DNA from: UBA1189 sp045126595
Lineage (GTDB): Bacteria; Bacteroidota; Bacteroidia; Bacteroidales; Bacteroidaceae
Assembly: GCA_045126595.1 (NCBI GenBank)
Contig: JBGVOS010000073.1
Coordinates: 1-25,245 of the forward strand
DNA: 25,245 nucleotides
Direction of reading: 5' to 3'
Part shown: in pieces, positions 1 to 7,889 of the stretch
Numbering within the stretch: the first letter of the stretch is position 1
Layout: the number at the start of each line of letters is the position of its first letter
Program-made: the position numbers and the translations under genes
The notes under the pieces: generated by a model
Seen by the model: only the letters and a program-made list of their open reading frames with translations
Database searches by the model: none
Told to the model about the DNA's origin: nothing

Positions 1-5
1 AAATC

Positions 6-36
6 TTTGCACATTAAATAAAAAGCCATACTTTTG
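6..36 (+). promoter_or_regulatory. Bacteroidetes-type promoter of the ABC/GntR operon
   Basis: A -33 box TTTG (6-9) is followed after exactly 19 bp by a -7 box TACTTTTG (29-36). This matches the primary sigma consensus of Bacteroidetes, TTTG-N19-TAnnTTTG. Transcription should begin near 42-45, giving a leader of about 55 nt before the ATPase start at 101. Confidence 0.85.
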
Positions 37-38
37 CA

Positions 39-60
39 GTGTACTATTAAGGTGGTACAC
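39..60. promoter_or_regulatory. Spaced palindrome, probable operator for the operon's GntR regulator
   Basis: GTGTAC (39-44) and its exact reverse complement GTACAC (55-60) are separated by 10 bp. The two next inner bases on each side (TA and TG) pair only partly. The site starts 3 bp after the -7 box and covers the expected transcription start, a typical repressor position. GntR proteins of the YtrA type bind palindromes and control their own ABC transporter operons, and such a regulator is encoded at 2810-3169. Assigning this site to that protein is inference. Confidence 0.65.
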
Positions 61-100
61 ATAAGATTAACCGTAAGTATAACTATTAAAAGAAGTGAGT

Positions 101-940
101 ATGTTAAAGATTAACGAGTTAGCGTTTTCTTACAGCGGCAACGGCTGTAAGGTTTTCAACGATTTTTCGTTGAGTTTTGAGAAGGGTGCAGTGTACGGAT
201 TGCTCGGGCTGAATGGTACGGGTAAGAGTACACTGCTCTATCTCTTGACGGGACTGTTGCGTCCGCAAGAGGGCAGCATCGAGTTCAAGGGCGAGGATGT
301 GCAGAAGCGCCTCCCCTCAACATTGAGCGACATGTACATCGTGCCCGAGGAGTTTGAACTGCCGCGCATGAGCATGAAGCAGTATGCCAAGCTGCACAGC
401 GGCTTCTATCCGCGCTTCAGCTACGAGCAGTTACTTCAGAACCTCGCGATGTTCGGGCTCGACGACAGCGTGGTGTTCAACAACCTCTCTATGGGTCAGC
501 AGAAGAAGGCCTATATGTGCTTTGCCCTCGCCACCAACACCTCGCTCCTCGTGATGGACGAGCCAACGAACGGCCTCGACATCCCCTCGAAGAGTGAGTT
601 CCGCCGCTTGATTGCGAGCAATATGAGCGATGACAAGACCATCATCATCTCTACCCATCAGGTGCGCGACATCGACAGCCTGCTCGACCATATCGTCATT
701 ATCGACCGCTCCAGCGTGTTGCTCAACGCCTCGCATGCCGAGATTTGCCGTCGCCTCCTCTTCACCGAGCAGCCCATCTCGGAGCCTACCGACGGGGCAC
801 TCTTCGTGCAGCCCTCGGTAGCGGGAAACAGCGTCATCCTGCCTAATGAGTTCGATGAGGAGAGTCGCCTGAACCTCGAGCTGCTCTTCAATGGGGTGTT
901 GGCCGAGCGTGAAAAGTTCTTGGCATTGTTTAACGCCTAA
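101..940 (+). CDS. ABC transporter ATP-binding protein (YtrB-like)
   Basis: Cytoplasmic ATPase subunit of an ABC exporter, about 279 residues. Numbered from the ATG at 101, the Walker A motif GLNGTGKST lies at about residues 36-44, the signature is LSMGQQKKA, and Walker B is LLVMDEPTNGLD followed by the switch histidine in ISTHQV. The roughly 80 residues after the switch are a family-specific extension. A GTG at 95 is in frame, but the ATG is preferred because it gives the usual short N-terminus (MLKINELAF). It is first in an operon with two permeases and a GntR regulator, the layout of YtrA-controlled exporters. The substrate cannot be read from sequence; envelope stress or peptide export is only a family-based guess. 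Confidence 0.9.
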   Translation: MLKINELAFSYSGNGCKVFNDFSLSFEKGAVYGLLGLNGTGKSTLLYLLTGLLRPQEGSIEFKGEDVQKRLPSTLSDMYIVPEEFELPRMSMKQYAKLHSGFYPRFSYEQLLQNLAMFGLDDSVVFNNLSMGQQKKAYMCFALATNTSLLVMDEPTNGLDIPSKSEFRRLIASNMSDDKTIIISTHQVRDIDSLLDHIVIIDRSSVLLNASHAEICRRLLFTEQPISEPTDGALFVQPSVAGNSVILPNEFDEESRLNLELLFNGVLAEREKFLALFNA

Positions 941-951
941 ATGTGGTCGCT

Positions 952-1932
952 ATGAACAATCGATTCAGTTTCTCACGCTTCGCCGCCGTGCTGAAGTGTG
1001 ATTTGGTGGAGCACCGTTGGCGCTATATCAGTGTGTTCTTTATAATGTTTGTGGCTCTCTTGGGTTGTCAGTTGATGCACATAAATGAGATTATAGAATG
1101 GAGTAGTCTTCGCGGCACTGATTCCTCTCTGTTTATGCATCGACTGGCTGAAAACTGTACAGCTTTCTTTTATGTGGTATTGATGTTTGCCCTGATTTGT
1201 GCTGCGGCAGATATGAGCAGTGTGCCCTTCAAAACAAAGGGTCGTGCATTGAACTATTTGGTGATGCCGGCTTCTAAATTGGAGAAGTTCCTCTCGCGCG
1301 CGTTCATCAATACAGTGTTGGTTATCGTTATGGCTTATGTAGCACTCTTCCTTGCCGACCTCGTGCGTATGCTTTGCGTACCTTTCTTTGAGGCAGATGG
1401 CTTTTACGGATTCACGGTGCATCAGATATTTGTAAATTTGTTTGACCCTTTCAAAGCGGTGTTTGAGAATGGAAGTACTACCAATGCTGTGATTGTCAAT
1501 GACGAAGTTCTTACCCCCGTATGGAGCTTTGGTATGTGCTTTATGGCTGTTGTGTGCATTGTTCTCTCGGGTCTTTGGAGTCATTCTGTATTCCTATTGG
1601 GTGGATGCATTTGGCGCAAGGGAGCACTCTTGAAGACTATAGCATCTGCAATGATTATAAGCCTTTTGGTTCTTTGGTTGCTTGTCAATATCGCTCCCAG
1701 CATTGATGTTTGGGCAGAAAACAGACTGGCTCCTTGGCTCGAACAAAGATTTGAGACGGAAGAAGATTTGCTACGAGTGGGATTCCCTATTGTCGCTTTC
1801 TTGAATCTTGCTTTTGTCGTCTTCAACTGGTGGCTTGCCTACCGCCTCTTCTCACGTAAGCAGATGATTTCTCGCACACATCTCTTTGGGAGCAAGCACC
1901 CTCATCATCTCTTTAATAAAGCACACTCATGA
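952..1932 (+). CDS. ABC-2 type permease, first paralogue
   Basis: Integral inner-membrane protein of about 326 residues with roughly six hydrophobic segments, for example YISVFFIMFVALLGC near the N-terminus, FFYVVLMFALICAA, a pair around VWSFGMCFMAVVCIVL, and a last helix ending FNWWLAYRLFSRK. A conserved cytoplasmic patch reads ALNYLVMPASKLEKFLSR. It presumably forms the membrane channel with the ATPase upstream (stop at 940). I chose the ATG at 952; an in-frame GTG at 943 is possible. The stop overlaps the next gene's start (ATGA), implying translational coupling. Its base composition is more AT-rich than the flanking ATPase and GntR genes. Confidence 0.8.
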   Translation: MNNRFSFSRFAAVLKCDLVEHRWRYISVFFIMFVALLGCQLMHINEIIEWSSLRGTDSSLFMHRLAENCTAFFYVVLMFALICAAADMSSVPFKTKGRALNYLVMPASKLEKFLSRAFINTVLVIVMAYVALFLADLVRMLCVPFFEADGFYGFTVHQIFVNLFDPFKAVFENGSTTNAVIVNDEVLTPVWSFGMCFMAVVCIVLSGLWSHSVFLLGGCIWRKGALLKTIASAMIISLLVLWLLVNIAPSIDVWAENRLAPWLEQRFETEEDLLRVGFPIVAFLNLAFVVFNWWLAYRLFSRKQMISRTHLFGSKHPHHLFNKAHS

Positions 1933-2813
1933 AACAAGTAAATAATACATTCAGCCCCCGTCGCCTATGGATGGTGATGAAGCGCGATATCACGGCTGAC
2001 GGAATGCTTTATTTGGGTATATTCCTCGGCATGGTGGTGCTACTGACTTTTCTTCAATTAGAATTTTTTAAGATTGATTTAACTAACCAAAATGTTTCGA
2101 TTTTTGAGTATTACATTGTCAATGGATATATTGACAAGGCAATCTCTCAAGTGTCATTCGGAATATGGCAAATCTCGTTCCCGGTATTAGTGCTCTATCT
2201 CTTTATTATGACAGCGACTTTGTGTAACCCGATGACAAAGAAAAAGAGCGCCATCAACTACTTGATGCTGCCCGCTTCGTGTGCCGAGAAGTACGTGTCG
2301 CGCATACTCATCACGATTGTTGCTACACTCGGCATGGCGGTTCTTGTGTTGCTCCTGGCAGACTTGGCGCGCATGGCCATTGTGGGTACATTGCCTCGCT
2401 TTGCCAATATACCAGCCGAATGCAATACGTTTGTCATGGATGACACATTGGCTACTTTGGGACGCGTATTTTCAAAAAGTTACTCTGCTTATGAAGGTGC
2501 CCCTCACCCTTTGGCTGTTAATTATGCCTTGGTGCTACTCTATGTATACTGCCACTCGCTTGTACTGCTCGGTGCATCTATCTTCCGTTTTTACCTTGCC
2601 CGTTTTGCTCCACTCGCGGGATTCATGTATTTAGTGATACTGATGGACGACATGGCAATCTTGGACAATCTGATATTAAAACATCCCGTGCCTACGCTTG
2701 TGACGTTTGCCATTCTCATCCTTTTCAACTGGTGGCTCACCTACTATTACTTCTCTCACAAAATGATTGTGCGCCGTGCGGGTTATATCATCAAGAGAAA
2801 GGAGGTCGCATGA
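1929..2813 (+). CDS. ABC-2 type permease, second paralogue
   Basis: Membrane protein of 294 residues and a clear paralogue of the preceding permease. Both carry a NYL(V/M)(M/L)PAS..EK patch, a following LAD-L-(V/A)RM helix end, and a terminal FNWWL(A/T)Y motif followed by basic residues. About six transmembrane segments are visible. The two proteins probably form a heterodimeric channel served by the upstream ATPase. It starts inside the stop codon of the first permease (ATGA, 1929-1932), and its own stop overlaps the start of the regulator gene the same way. The substrate is unknown. Confidence 0.8.
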   Translation: MKQVNNTFSPRRLWMVMKRDITADGMLYLGIFLGMVVLLTFLQLEFFKIDLTNQNVSIFEYYIVNGYIDKAISQVSFGIWQISFPVLVLYLFIMTATLCNPMTKKKSAINYLMLPASCAEKYVSRILITIVATLGMAVLVLLLADLARMAIVGTLPRFANIPAECNTFVMDDTLATLGRVFSKSYSAYEGAPHPLAVNYALVLLYVYCHSLVLLGASIFRFYLARFAPLAGFMYLVILMDDMAILDNLILKHPVPTLVTFAILILFNWWLTYYYFSHKMIVRRAGYIIKRKEVA

Positions 2814-3169
2814 ACTTCAAGGACAACAACCCCATCTACCTGCAGATAGCCGAGCGCATCTGCGACGAGATACTGCAAGGCCGGTATAGCGAGGACGACC
2901 GCATCCCCTCGGTGCGCGAGTATGCCGCGATGGTCGAGGTCAATGCCAACACCGTGGTGCGCACCTTCGACCACCTGCAGTCGCTCGAAGTCATCTACAA
3001 CAAGCGTGGCCTCGGCTACTTCGTGGCCAAGGGTGCCGTGCGCCGCATCACCAAGGAGCGCAAGCGCACCTTCCTCACCGAAGAGCTGCCCGAGCTATTC
3101 CGCAAGATGGATACGCTGAAGATCTCCTTCGATGAGCTGCGCGAGATGTACGAGGCGCGGAAGATGTAG
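2810..3169 (+). CDS. GntR-family transcriptional regulator, YtrA-like
   Basis: DNA-binding protein of 119 residues. The N-terminal winged helix-turn-helix shows the GntR hallmarks: PIYLQIAERICDEILQG, then RIPSVREYAAMVEVNANTV and a wing ending NKRGLGYFVAKGA. Only about 45 residues follow, with no FCD or UTRA effector domain, which is the short YtrA architecture. The ATG at 2810 is preferred because it is preceded by AAAGGAGG (2798-2805) and overlaps the permease stop as ATGA; the longer frame from 2732 would add 26 residues unlike the family. It probably represses its own operon through the palindrome at 39-60. Confidence 0.88.
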   Translation: MNFKDNNPIYLQIAERICDEILQGRYSEDDRIPSVREYAAMVEVNANTVVRTFDHLQSLEVIYNKRGLGYFVAKGAVRRITKERKRTFLTEELPELFRKMDTLKISFDELREMYEARKM

Positions 3170-3192
3170 TGCTAAGTATAAGCTATCTGATC

Positions 3193-3231
3193 AAAAGGTA
3201 CTCCTCCCTGAAATGGGAGAAGTACCTTTTT
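3193..3231 (+). terminator. Rho-independent terminator after the GntR gene
   Basis: AAAAGGTACT-C-CTCCC (3193-3208) pairs with GGGAG-A-AGTACCTTTT (3215-3230), leaving a 6-nt loop and one mismatch in a 16-bp stem. The right arm ends in a T-run to 3231. It closes the ABC/GntR operon and separates it from nth. Confidence 0.88.
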
Positions 3232-3273
3232 AATTTGTCTGATTTTATATCGCCCTTTGTGAAAGTTTTTTAC

Positions 3274-3281
3274 TACTTTTG
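3274..3281 (+). promoter_or_regulatory. -7 promoter element for nth
   Basis: TACTTTTG matches TAnnTTTG and ends 21 bp before the nth ATG at 3303. No TTTG lies at the ideal 19-bp distance; the nearest, at 3256-3259, is too close (14 bp). The box argues against the in-frame TTG at 3279 as a start, since that codon lies within the promoter. Confidence 0.6.
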
Positions 3282-3302
3282 CATGTTAATATTTCATTTG
3301 CT

Positions 3303-3941
3303 ATGCGTAAGAAAGAACTATATAGCCGGGTGATTGAGTACTTCAAGGAGGCAATGCCGGTAGCCGAGACGGAGTTGGACTACGACTCGCCGTTCAGCCT
3401 GTTAGTGGCTGTCATCCTGTCGGCGCAGTGTACAGACAAACGAGTTAACATGGTGACGCCGCGCCTTATGCACGATTACCCTACGGCAGAGGCTATGGCG
3501 CTGGCAACGCCCGAGGTTATCTTCGAGTATATCAAGAGTGTGTCGTACCCCAACAACAAGGCCAAACACTTGGTGGGAATGGCGCAGATGCTCGTGCGCG
3601 ACTTTGGTGGCGAGGTGCCCGATACGTTGGAGGAGTTGGTGCGTTTGCCGGGTGTGGGGCGCAAGACAGCCAATGTGATTCAATCCGTGGTGTGGGGCAA
3701 GGCGGCCTTTGCGGTCGATACGCATGTGTTCCGTGTGAGCCATCGCATAGGGTTGGTGTCCGCACGTTGCACCACGCCTTACAGCGTAGAGAAGGAGCTT
3801 ACGAAGCATATCCCCGATGAACTCATCCCCATCGCTCACCACTGGCTCATCTTGCATGGACGATATACCTGTATTGCACGCAAGCCCAAATGTGAGGGTT
3901 GCGGATTGCAGGCACTGTGTAAACATTATCAAGGAATATAA
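3303..3941 (+). CDS. nth: Endonuclease III (DNA glycosylase/AP lyase)
   Basis: Base-excision repair enzyme that removes oxidised pyrimidines and cleaves the abasic site. The protein is about 212 residues, the usual length. The helix-hairpin-helix LPGVGRKTANVIQ contains the Schiff-base lysine (GRKTA), and the catalytic aspartate follows in VDTHVFRV. A C-terminal [4Fe-4S] site has the classical spacing C-X6-C-X2-C-X5-C (CIARKPKCEGCGLQALC). The start at 3303 (MRKKELYSRV) fits the family and lies just downstream of the -7 box. A GNAT gene starts 1 nt after the stop, so the two are probably co-transcribed. Confidence 0.96.
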   Translation: MRKKELYSRVIEYFKEAMPVAETELDYDSPFSLLVAVILSAQCTDKRVNMVTPRLMHDYPTAEAMALATPEVIFEYIKSVSYPNNKAKHLVGMAQMLVRDFGGEVPDTLEELVRLPGVGRKTANVIQSVVWGKAAFAVDTHVFRVSHRIGLVSARCTTPYSVEKELTKHIPDELIPIAHHWLILHGRYTCIARKPKCEGCGLQALCKHYQGI

Positions 3942-3942
3942 G

Positions 3943-4440
3943 ATGTTTGATATAAGAAAAGCCACGATAGAAGATATCCCCGTAATCCGTACTATGGCCG
4001 TAGTGGTATTCCCCGAGACGTATAAGGAGATACTCAGTGCCGCCCAGATAGATTATATGATGGAATGGATGTACTCCGAGGAGAGCCTGTGTAGACAAAT
4101 GAACGAGGAGGGACACATCTATTACGTAGCCTATCGGGAGGGCAAGGCAGCAGGGTATCTCTCCATACAACCCGAAGGGGAGCACGTGTATCATTTGCAG
4201 AAACTCTATATCCTTCCCTCTTTTCAGGGGATGCATCTGGGCAAGCAGCTCTTTGCACAAGCCATCTCAGCTATCAAGGCACTGCACCCCGCTCCTTGCC
4301 AAATGCGATTGAATGTGAACCGACATAACAAGGCTTTGACATTCTATCAGAAGATGGATATGAAAAAGATAGATGAAGGTGATTTCCCTATAGGTAACGG
4401 GTATTATATGAACGACTATATCATGGGGCTGGATATATAA
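3943..4440 (+). CDS. GNAT family N-acetyltransferase
   Basis: Predicted acetyl-CoA-dependent acetyltransferase of 165 residues. It begins MFDIRKATIEDIPVIRTM, the usual first strand and helix of the fold. The acetyl-CoA pyrophosphate loop is seen as LYILPSFQGMHLGKQL, and the C-terminal motif as LNVNRHNKALTFYQKMDM, as in RimI-like and small-molecule GNATs. An upstream in-frame start at 3817 would overlap nth by 125 bp and is rejected. The substrate is unknown. It follows nth by 1 nt and ends just before a long hairpin. Confidence 0.9.
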   Translation: MFDIRKATIEDIPVIRTMAVVVFPETYKEILSAAQIDYMMEWMYSEESLCRQMNEEGHIYYVAYREGKAAGYLSIQPEGEHVYHLQKLYILPSFQGMHLGKQLFAQAISAIKALHPAPCQMRLNVNRHNKALTFYQKMDMKKIDEGDFPIGNGYYMNDYIMGLDI

Positions 4441-4447
4441 CATGAAA

Positions 4448-4480
4448 CATTGAGGGTGTGTCACAGACACACCCTCAATG
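4448..4480. terminator. Hairpin between convergent genes, probable bidirectional terminator
   Basis: CATTGAGGGTGTGT (4448-4461) and ACACACCCTCAATG (4467-4480) form a perfect 14-bp stem with a 5-nt loop. It lies 8 bp after the GNAT stop on the plus strand and 20 bp after the lysA stop on the minus strand. No long T-run follows directly on either strand, so the terminator role rests on position and stem strength. Confidence 0.75.
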
Positions 4481-4499
4481 CTATCATGGTTTGTACATT

Positions 4500-5663
4500 T
4501 TAATAGAATTCTTCGCTCAAGTATCCTACGGGCAATTCGTGGCAGTTGTAGTGCGATGCCATAATCTCACCGTATGCTCCAGCCGAGCGGATGGCGATGA
4601 AGTCGCCGCGGTGGGTGGCATTGAGGTCTACGGCCTTGCCGAACACGTCGGAACTCTCGCATACGGGGCCCACTACGTCGTAGGTCATCTCGGGCTCATC
4701 GGATGAGATGTTCTCGATGCGGTGATAGGCTTGGTACAGGGCGGGGCGGATGAGCTGTGTCATGCTGCCGTCAATGATGGCAAAGCGTTTGCAGGTGCCC
4801 TCCTTTATATATAGTACGCGCGAGATGAGGCTGCCACACTGGGCCACGATGCTGCGGCCAAGCTCGAAGTGTACGGTCTGTCCGGGTTGCACACGGAGGT
4901 GCTTGCGGAACACTTCGAAGTAGTTGTGGAAGTCGGGGATGTACTTGTGGTTGGGGTGTCCGTAGTCGATGCCGAGACCACCGCCCACATTGATGCTGCG
5001 GATGGGGTACTTGCGGCGCTCAAAGAGCTCGGTGAGCTCGTTTACACGGTTACACAGGGCCACGAAGTCAATCATGTCGAGTATCTGAGACCCGATGTGG
5101 AAGTGTACGCCCTCAAAGTCGATGTGGGGTAGGGCGATGGCCTGCTCGATGACTCCCTCGATTTGTTCGAGGTTGATGCCAAACTTGTTTTCAGCCAGTC
5201 CCGTAGTGATGTTGCTGTGGGTGTGGGCACCTACGTTGGGGTTGATGCGCAGGGCAATGCGTGCCACCTTGCCTTTCTGTGCAGCAAGCTCGTTGATGAT
5301 GAACAGCTCGGCCTCGGACTCCACGTTGAAGCAGTGGATGCCGTAGTCGAGGGCAAGGTTTATCTCCTTGTCGCTCTTGCCTACACCAGCAAACACAATC
5401 TTGCTGGCGGGGAAGCCCGCCTCGATGGCTGCACGCACCTCACCGCCACTCACGCAGTCGGCTCCGAAGCCTGCAGCACTGATGATGCGCAACACCTTGG
5501 GGTTGGCATTGGCCTTGATGGCATAGTGCATCTCATATTCAGAGTTGCGGTGCAGCTCCTCACGGATGGTGTCGAGCGTCTCGCGCAGCACCTTGGTGTC
5601 GTAGTAGTAGAAAGGCGTCTCGATGTCTTTGAAACGCTCTATGGGGAAGGTTCCTTTGATCAT
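4500..5663 (-). CDS. lysA: Diaminopimelate decarboxylase
   Basis: PLP-dependent decarboxylation of meso-diaminopimelate to L-lysine, the last lysine step. The protein is 387 residues, near the usual size. The Schiff-base lysine is K50 in HYAIKANANP; HFHIGSQ (about 187-193) and the phosphate-binding GGGLGIDYG (about 227-235) follow. The active-site CESSDVFGK (C335 region) and the C-terminal GAYGEIMAS complete the alanine-racemase-fold plus beta-domain layout. The family EPGR motif reads ELGR here. It lies downstream of lysC on the same strand, separated by a large inverted repeat that could change its expression relative to lysC. Confidence 0.96.
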   Translation of the reverse strand: MIKGTFPIERFKDIETPFYYYDTKVLRETLDTIREELHRNSEYEMHYAIKANANPKVLRIISAAGFGADCVSGGEVRAAIEAGFPASKIVFAGVGKSDKEINLALDYGIHCFNVESEAELFIINELAAQKGKVARIALRINPNVGAHTHSNITTGLAENKFGINLEQIEGVIEQAIALPHIDFEGVHFHIGSQILDMIDFVALCNRVNELTELFERRKYPIRSINVGGGLGIDYGHPNHKYIPDFHNYFEVFRKHLRVQPGQTVHFELGRSIVAQCGSLISRVLYIKEGTCKRFAIIDGSMTQLIRPALYQAYHRIENISSDEPEMTYDVVGPVCESSDVFGKAVDLNATHRGDFIAIRSAGAYGEIMASHYNCHELPVGYLSEEFY

Positions 5664-5672
5664 TTCTTTAAA

Positions 5673-5801
5673 TTAGAAAGTTCAAGGAGTTCAGGAGACA
5701 GGAGTTCAGGAGTTCAGACAAGTGTTATGACTGAAGAAAACGAACACAGCGAATAAACTATCGTCTGAACTCCTGAACTCCTGAACTCCTTGAACTCCTA
5801 A
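5673..5801. repeat. Large inverted repeat built of GGAGTTCA units between lysC and lysA
   Basis: The left arm (5673-5719) consists of AGGAGTTC/GGAGTTCA units. The right arm (5763-5801) is its near-perfect reverse complement (CTGAACTCCTGAACTCC...). An 8-nt insertion in the left arm is the main difference, and the loop is about 43 nt. The right arm includes the lysC stop codon (5798-5800). Transcribed from the minus strand, it would fold into a stem of about 38 bp between lysC and lysA, suited to attenuation, termination or mRNA stabilisation. It may equally be a dispersed repeat. Confidence 0.85.
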
Positions 5802-7114
5802 TTATTAAACAACTTGTCCTGCAATGCCTGCAGCGCACGCTTCTTGTCGCTCTCTTTGATGAGGAAAGAGATGTTGTAGTTGCTTCCACCGAACGAAATC
5901 ATACGAACGGGAATGTCGCGCATGGCATCCATGGCGCGTGCCTCGAAGCCGATGTTCTCCCAGTCCATATCGCCCACCACGCAGATGATACACATGTTGT
6001 GGTCGATGCTCACGGTGCCGTACTTCTTCAGGTCGTGTACAATCTCGTTGAGGTGCTTGGTATTGTCGATACTCATGGATACACCCACCTCTGAGGTACA
6101 GATCATGTCGATAGAGGTCTGGTAGCTCTCGAAGATTTCGAATACCTTGCGCAAGAAACCATGAGCCAGGAGCATGCGGCTCGACTTGATCTTGATGGCG
6201 GTGATGTTCTCCTTGGCTGCTACGGCCTTGATCGTGCCGGGGTCAGCATCGTTGTTGATGGTGGTACCGGGTGCTTCGGGCTCCATGGTGTTGAGGAGCT
6301 TTACAGGGATGTTGGCAAACTTGGCGGGCTGGATACAGGTGGGGTGGAGGATCTTGGCTCCGAAGTAACCCAGCTCGGCTGCCTCCTCGAAGTGAAGGTG
6401 ACGCACGGCTGTTGTTCCCTCTACGATACGGGGGTCGTTGTTGTGCATGCCATCGATATCGGTCCATATCTGTATCTCGCTGGCACCTACGGCAGCACCT
6501 ACAAGCGATGCGGTATAGTCGCTTCCGCCGCGCTGCAGATTGTCAATCTCGCCGTTGATGTTGCGGCAGATGAAACCTTGGGTGATGTATATCTGTGCCT
6601 TGGGGCTGTGGGCCAATACGTCGGTAATCTTCTCCTTGATGTAGGCAGCATCGGGCTCACCGTTCTTGTCGGTACGCATGTAGTCGAGCGCAGCGATGAG
6701 GTGTGCGCTGATGCCCTGCTCCTTGAGGTAGTTGGTCACCATGTTGGTAGAGATGATTTCTCCTTGTGCCAGGATGATGCGTTCCTCCACGGAGGTGAAC
6801 AGCTGCTTGGTGAATGAGCGGAGGTAGTCGAAAACCTCTTTTACCAATGCGGCAGTCTGCTGCTTGTATTCCTCGGTGCTGTACAGCTCGTTGATATGCT
6901 TCTTGTAGAGGCTTTCGAGCTTGTTGATTACTTCGTTGGCTCCTTCGGGGTTGTTGTTGGCAAGGTAGCCACAAATCTCTACCAATGAGTTGGTAGTGCC
7001 CGACATGGCCGAGAGTACTACAATCTTTTCTTCGCCATCGTTGATGAGCGAAGCTACGTGCTTCATACGCTGTGCGGAACCTACTGAGGTGCCGCCGAAT
7101 TTCATTATTTTCAT
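5798..7114 (-). CDS. lysC: Aspartokinase, monofunctional
   Basis: ATP-dependent phosphorylation of L-aspartate, the first step toward lysine, threonine, methionine and diaminopimelate. At 438 residues it is a kinase without homoserine dehydrogenase. The N-terminal KFGGTSVGSA, a central RGGSDYTASLVGAAVGA, and WTDIDGMHNNDPRIV are family signatures. The last roughly 130 residues form paired ACT regulatory domains (from about IKIKSSRML to the end), so feedback control by lysine or threonine is expected. The stop codon lies in the inverted repeat before lysA, and the start is 12 bp downstream of the ftsE stop. Confidence 0.96.
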   Translation of the reverse strand: MKIMKFGGTSVGSAQRMKHVASLINDGEEKIVVLSAMSGTTNSLVEICGYLANNNPEGANEVINKLESLYKKHINELYSTEEYKQQTAALVKEVFDYLRSFTKQLFTSVEERIILAQGEIISTNMVTNYLKEQGISAHLIAALDYMRTDKNGEPDAAYIKEKITDVLAHSPKAQIYITQGFICRNINGEIDNLQRGGSDYTASLVGAAVGASEIQIWTDIDGMHNNDPRIVEGTTAVRHLHFEEAAELGYFGAKILHPTCIQPAKFANIPVKLLNTMEPEAPGTTINNDADPGTIKAVAAKENITAIKIKSSRMLLAHGFLRKVFEIFESYQTSIDMICTSEVGVSMSIDNTKHLNEIVHDLKKYGTVSIDHNMCIICVVGDMDWENIGFEARAMDAMRDIPVRMISFGGSNYNISFLIKESDKKRALQALQDKLFNN

Positions 7115-7126
7115 TGTTATGTGTAT

Positions 7127-7864
7127 TTAATTTATTTCGTTTTCAATCTCTTCTGAGTTCTCGGATACCTCCGGGGCCTCTGTATGAACTGTGGTTTCTT
7201 GCATAACCTCTACTACACGATGATTCTCACAACGGTATACTTTTCCCGGGAACTCTTCGAGCAGTTGCAAGTTGTGGGTGGTCATGATAACGGTAGAGCC
7301 GTTAGCACGGATATTGCGCAACAACTGTACGATCTGTCGTCCGGTTTCGGGGTCAAGATTGCCGGTGGGCTCGTCGGCGAGAATGATTTCCGGTGTGTTG
7401 AGGATAGCGCGGGCAATGACAATGCGTTGCTGCTCGCCACCCGATAGTTCGTGGGGCATCTTGTAGCCTTTGGTTTCCATGCCCACCTGTTCCAATACCT
7501 CTGCAATGCGCAACTGGCGTTTGTGCTTGTCGCTCCATCCGGTGGCTTTGAGTACGAAGTCGAGGTTTTCTCTCACGTTACGGTCTGTGAGCAACTGGAA
7601 ATCCTGGAATACGATACCGATACGTTTGCGTAAGGCGGGTATCTGTTTGCGGCGGATCTGTGCCATGTCGTACCCCAGCACCTCGGCATTGCCGCTGTGT
7701 ACATCCAACTCGCCATACATGGTCTTGAGCAGGCTCGACTTGCCCGAACCTACCTTGCCGATGAGGTATACAAACTCACCGGACTGAATCTTCAAGTCCA
7801 CATCCTCCAGCACAATCATCTCTTGCTGGCGGATCTCGACGTTATGATAGTTTATCTGTGACAT
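7127..7864 (-). CDS. ftsE: FtsE-like cell-division ABC ATPase
   Basis: ATPase of 245 residues resembling FtsE, which with the membrane protein FtsX activates septal peptidoglycan hydrolases at division. Walker A reads GKVGSGKSS (about 36-44), the Q-loop is VFQDFQLL, the signature is LSGGEQQR, Walker B is ILADEPTGNLD, and the H-loop is TTHN. An acidic C-terminal tail of about 25 residues is extra. An AAGGAG ribosome-binding site lies just upstream on the minus strand. No ftsX is adjacent. It is packed with lysC (12-bp gap) and follows the glycosidase gene by 25 bp, so a LolD-like or other ABC role cannot be excluded by context. Confidence 0.82.
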   Translation of the reverse strand: MSQINYHNVEIRQQEMIVLEDVDLKIQSGEFVYLIGKVGSGKSSLLKTMYGELDVHSGNAEVLGYDMAQIRRKQIPALRKRIGIVFQDFQLLTDRNVRENLDFVLKATGWSDKHKRQLRIAEVLEQVGMETKGYKMPHELSGGEQQRIVIARAILNTPEIILADEPTGNLDPETGRQIVQLLRNIRANGSTVIMTTHNLQLLEEFPGKVYRCENHRVVEVMQETTVHTEAPEVSENSEEIENEIN

Positions 7865-7889
7865 TACTGCTTGTTACTCCTTATTATAT

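Noticed and set aside
2732..2809. Longer start for the GntR regulator
   Set aside because: It would add 26 hydrophobic or irregular residues overlapping the permease, while ATG 2810 has a strong ribosome-binding site and the ATGA overlap.
3256..3259. TTTG as -33 box of nth
   Set aside because: It is only 14 bp from the -7 box, shorter than the 19-21 bp usual in Bacteroidetes.
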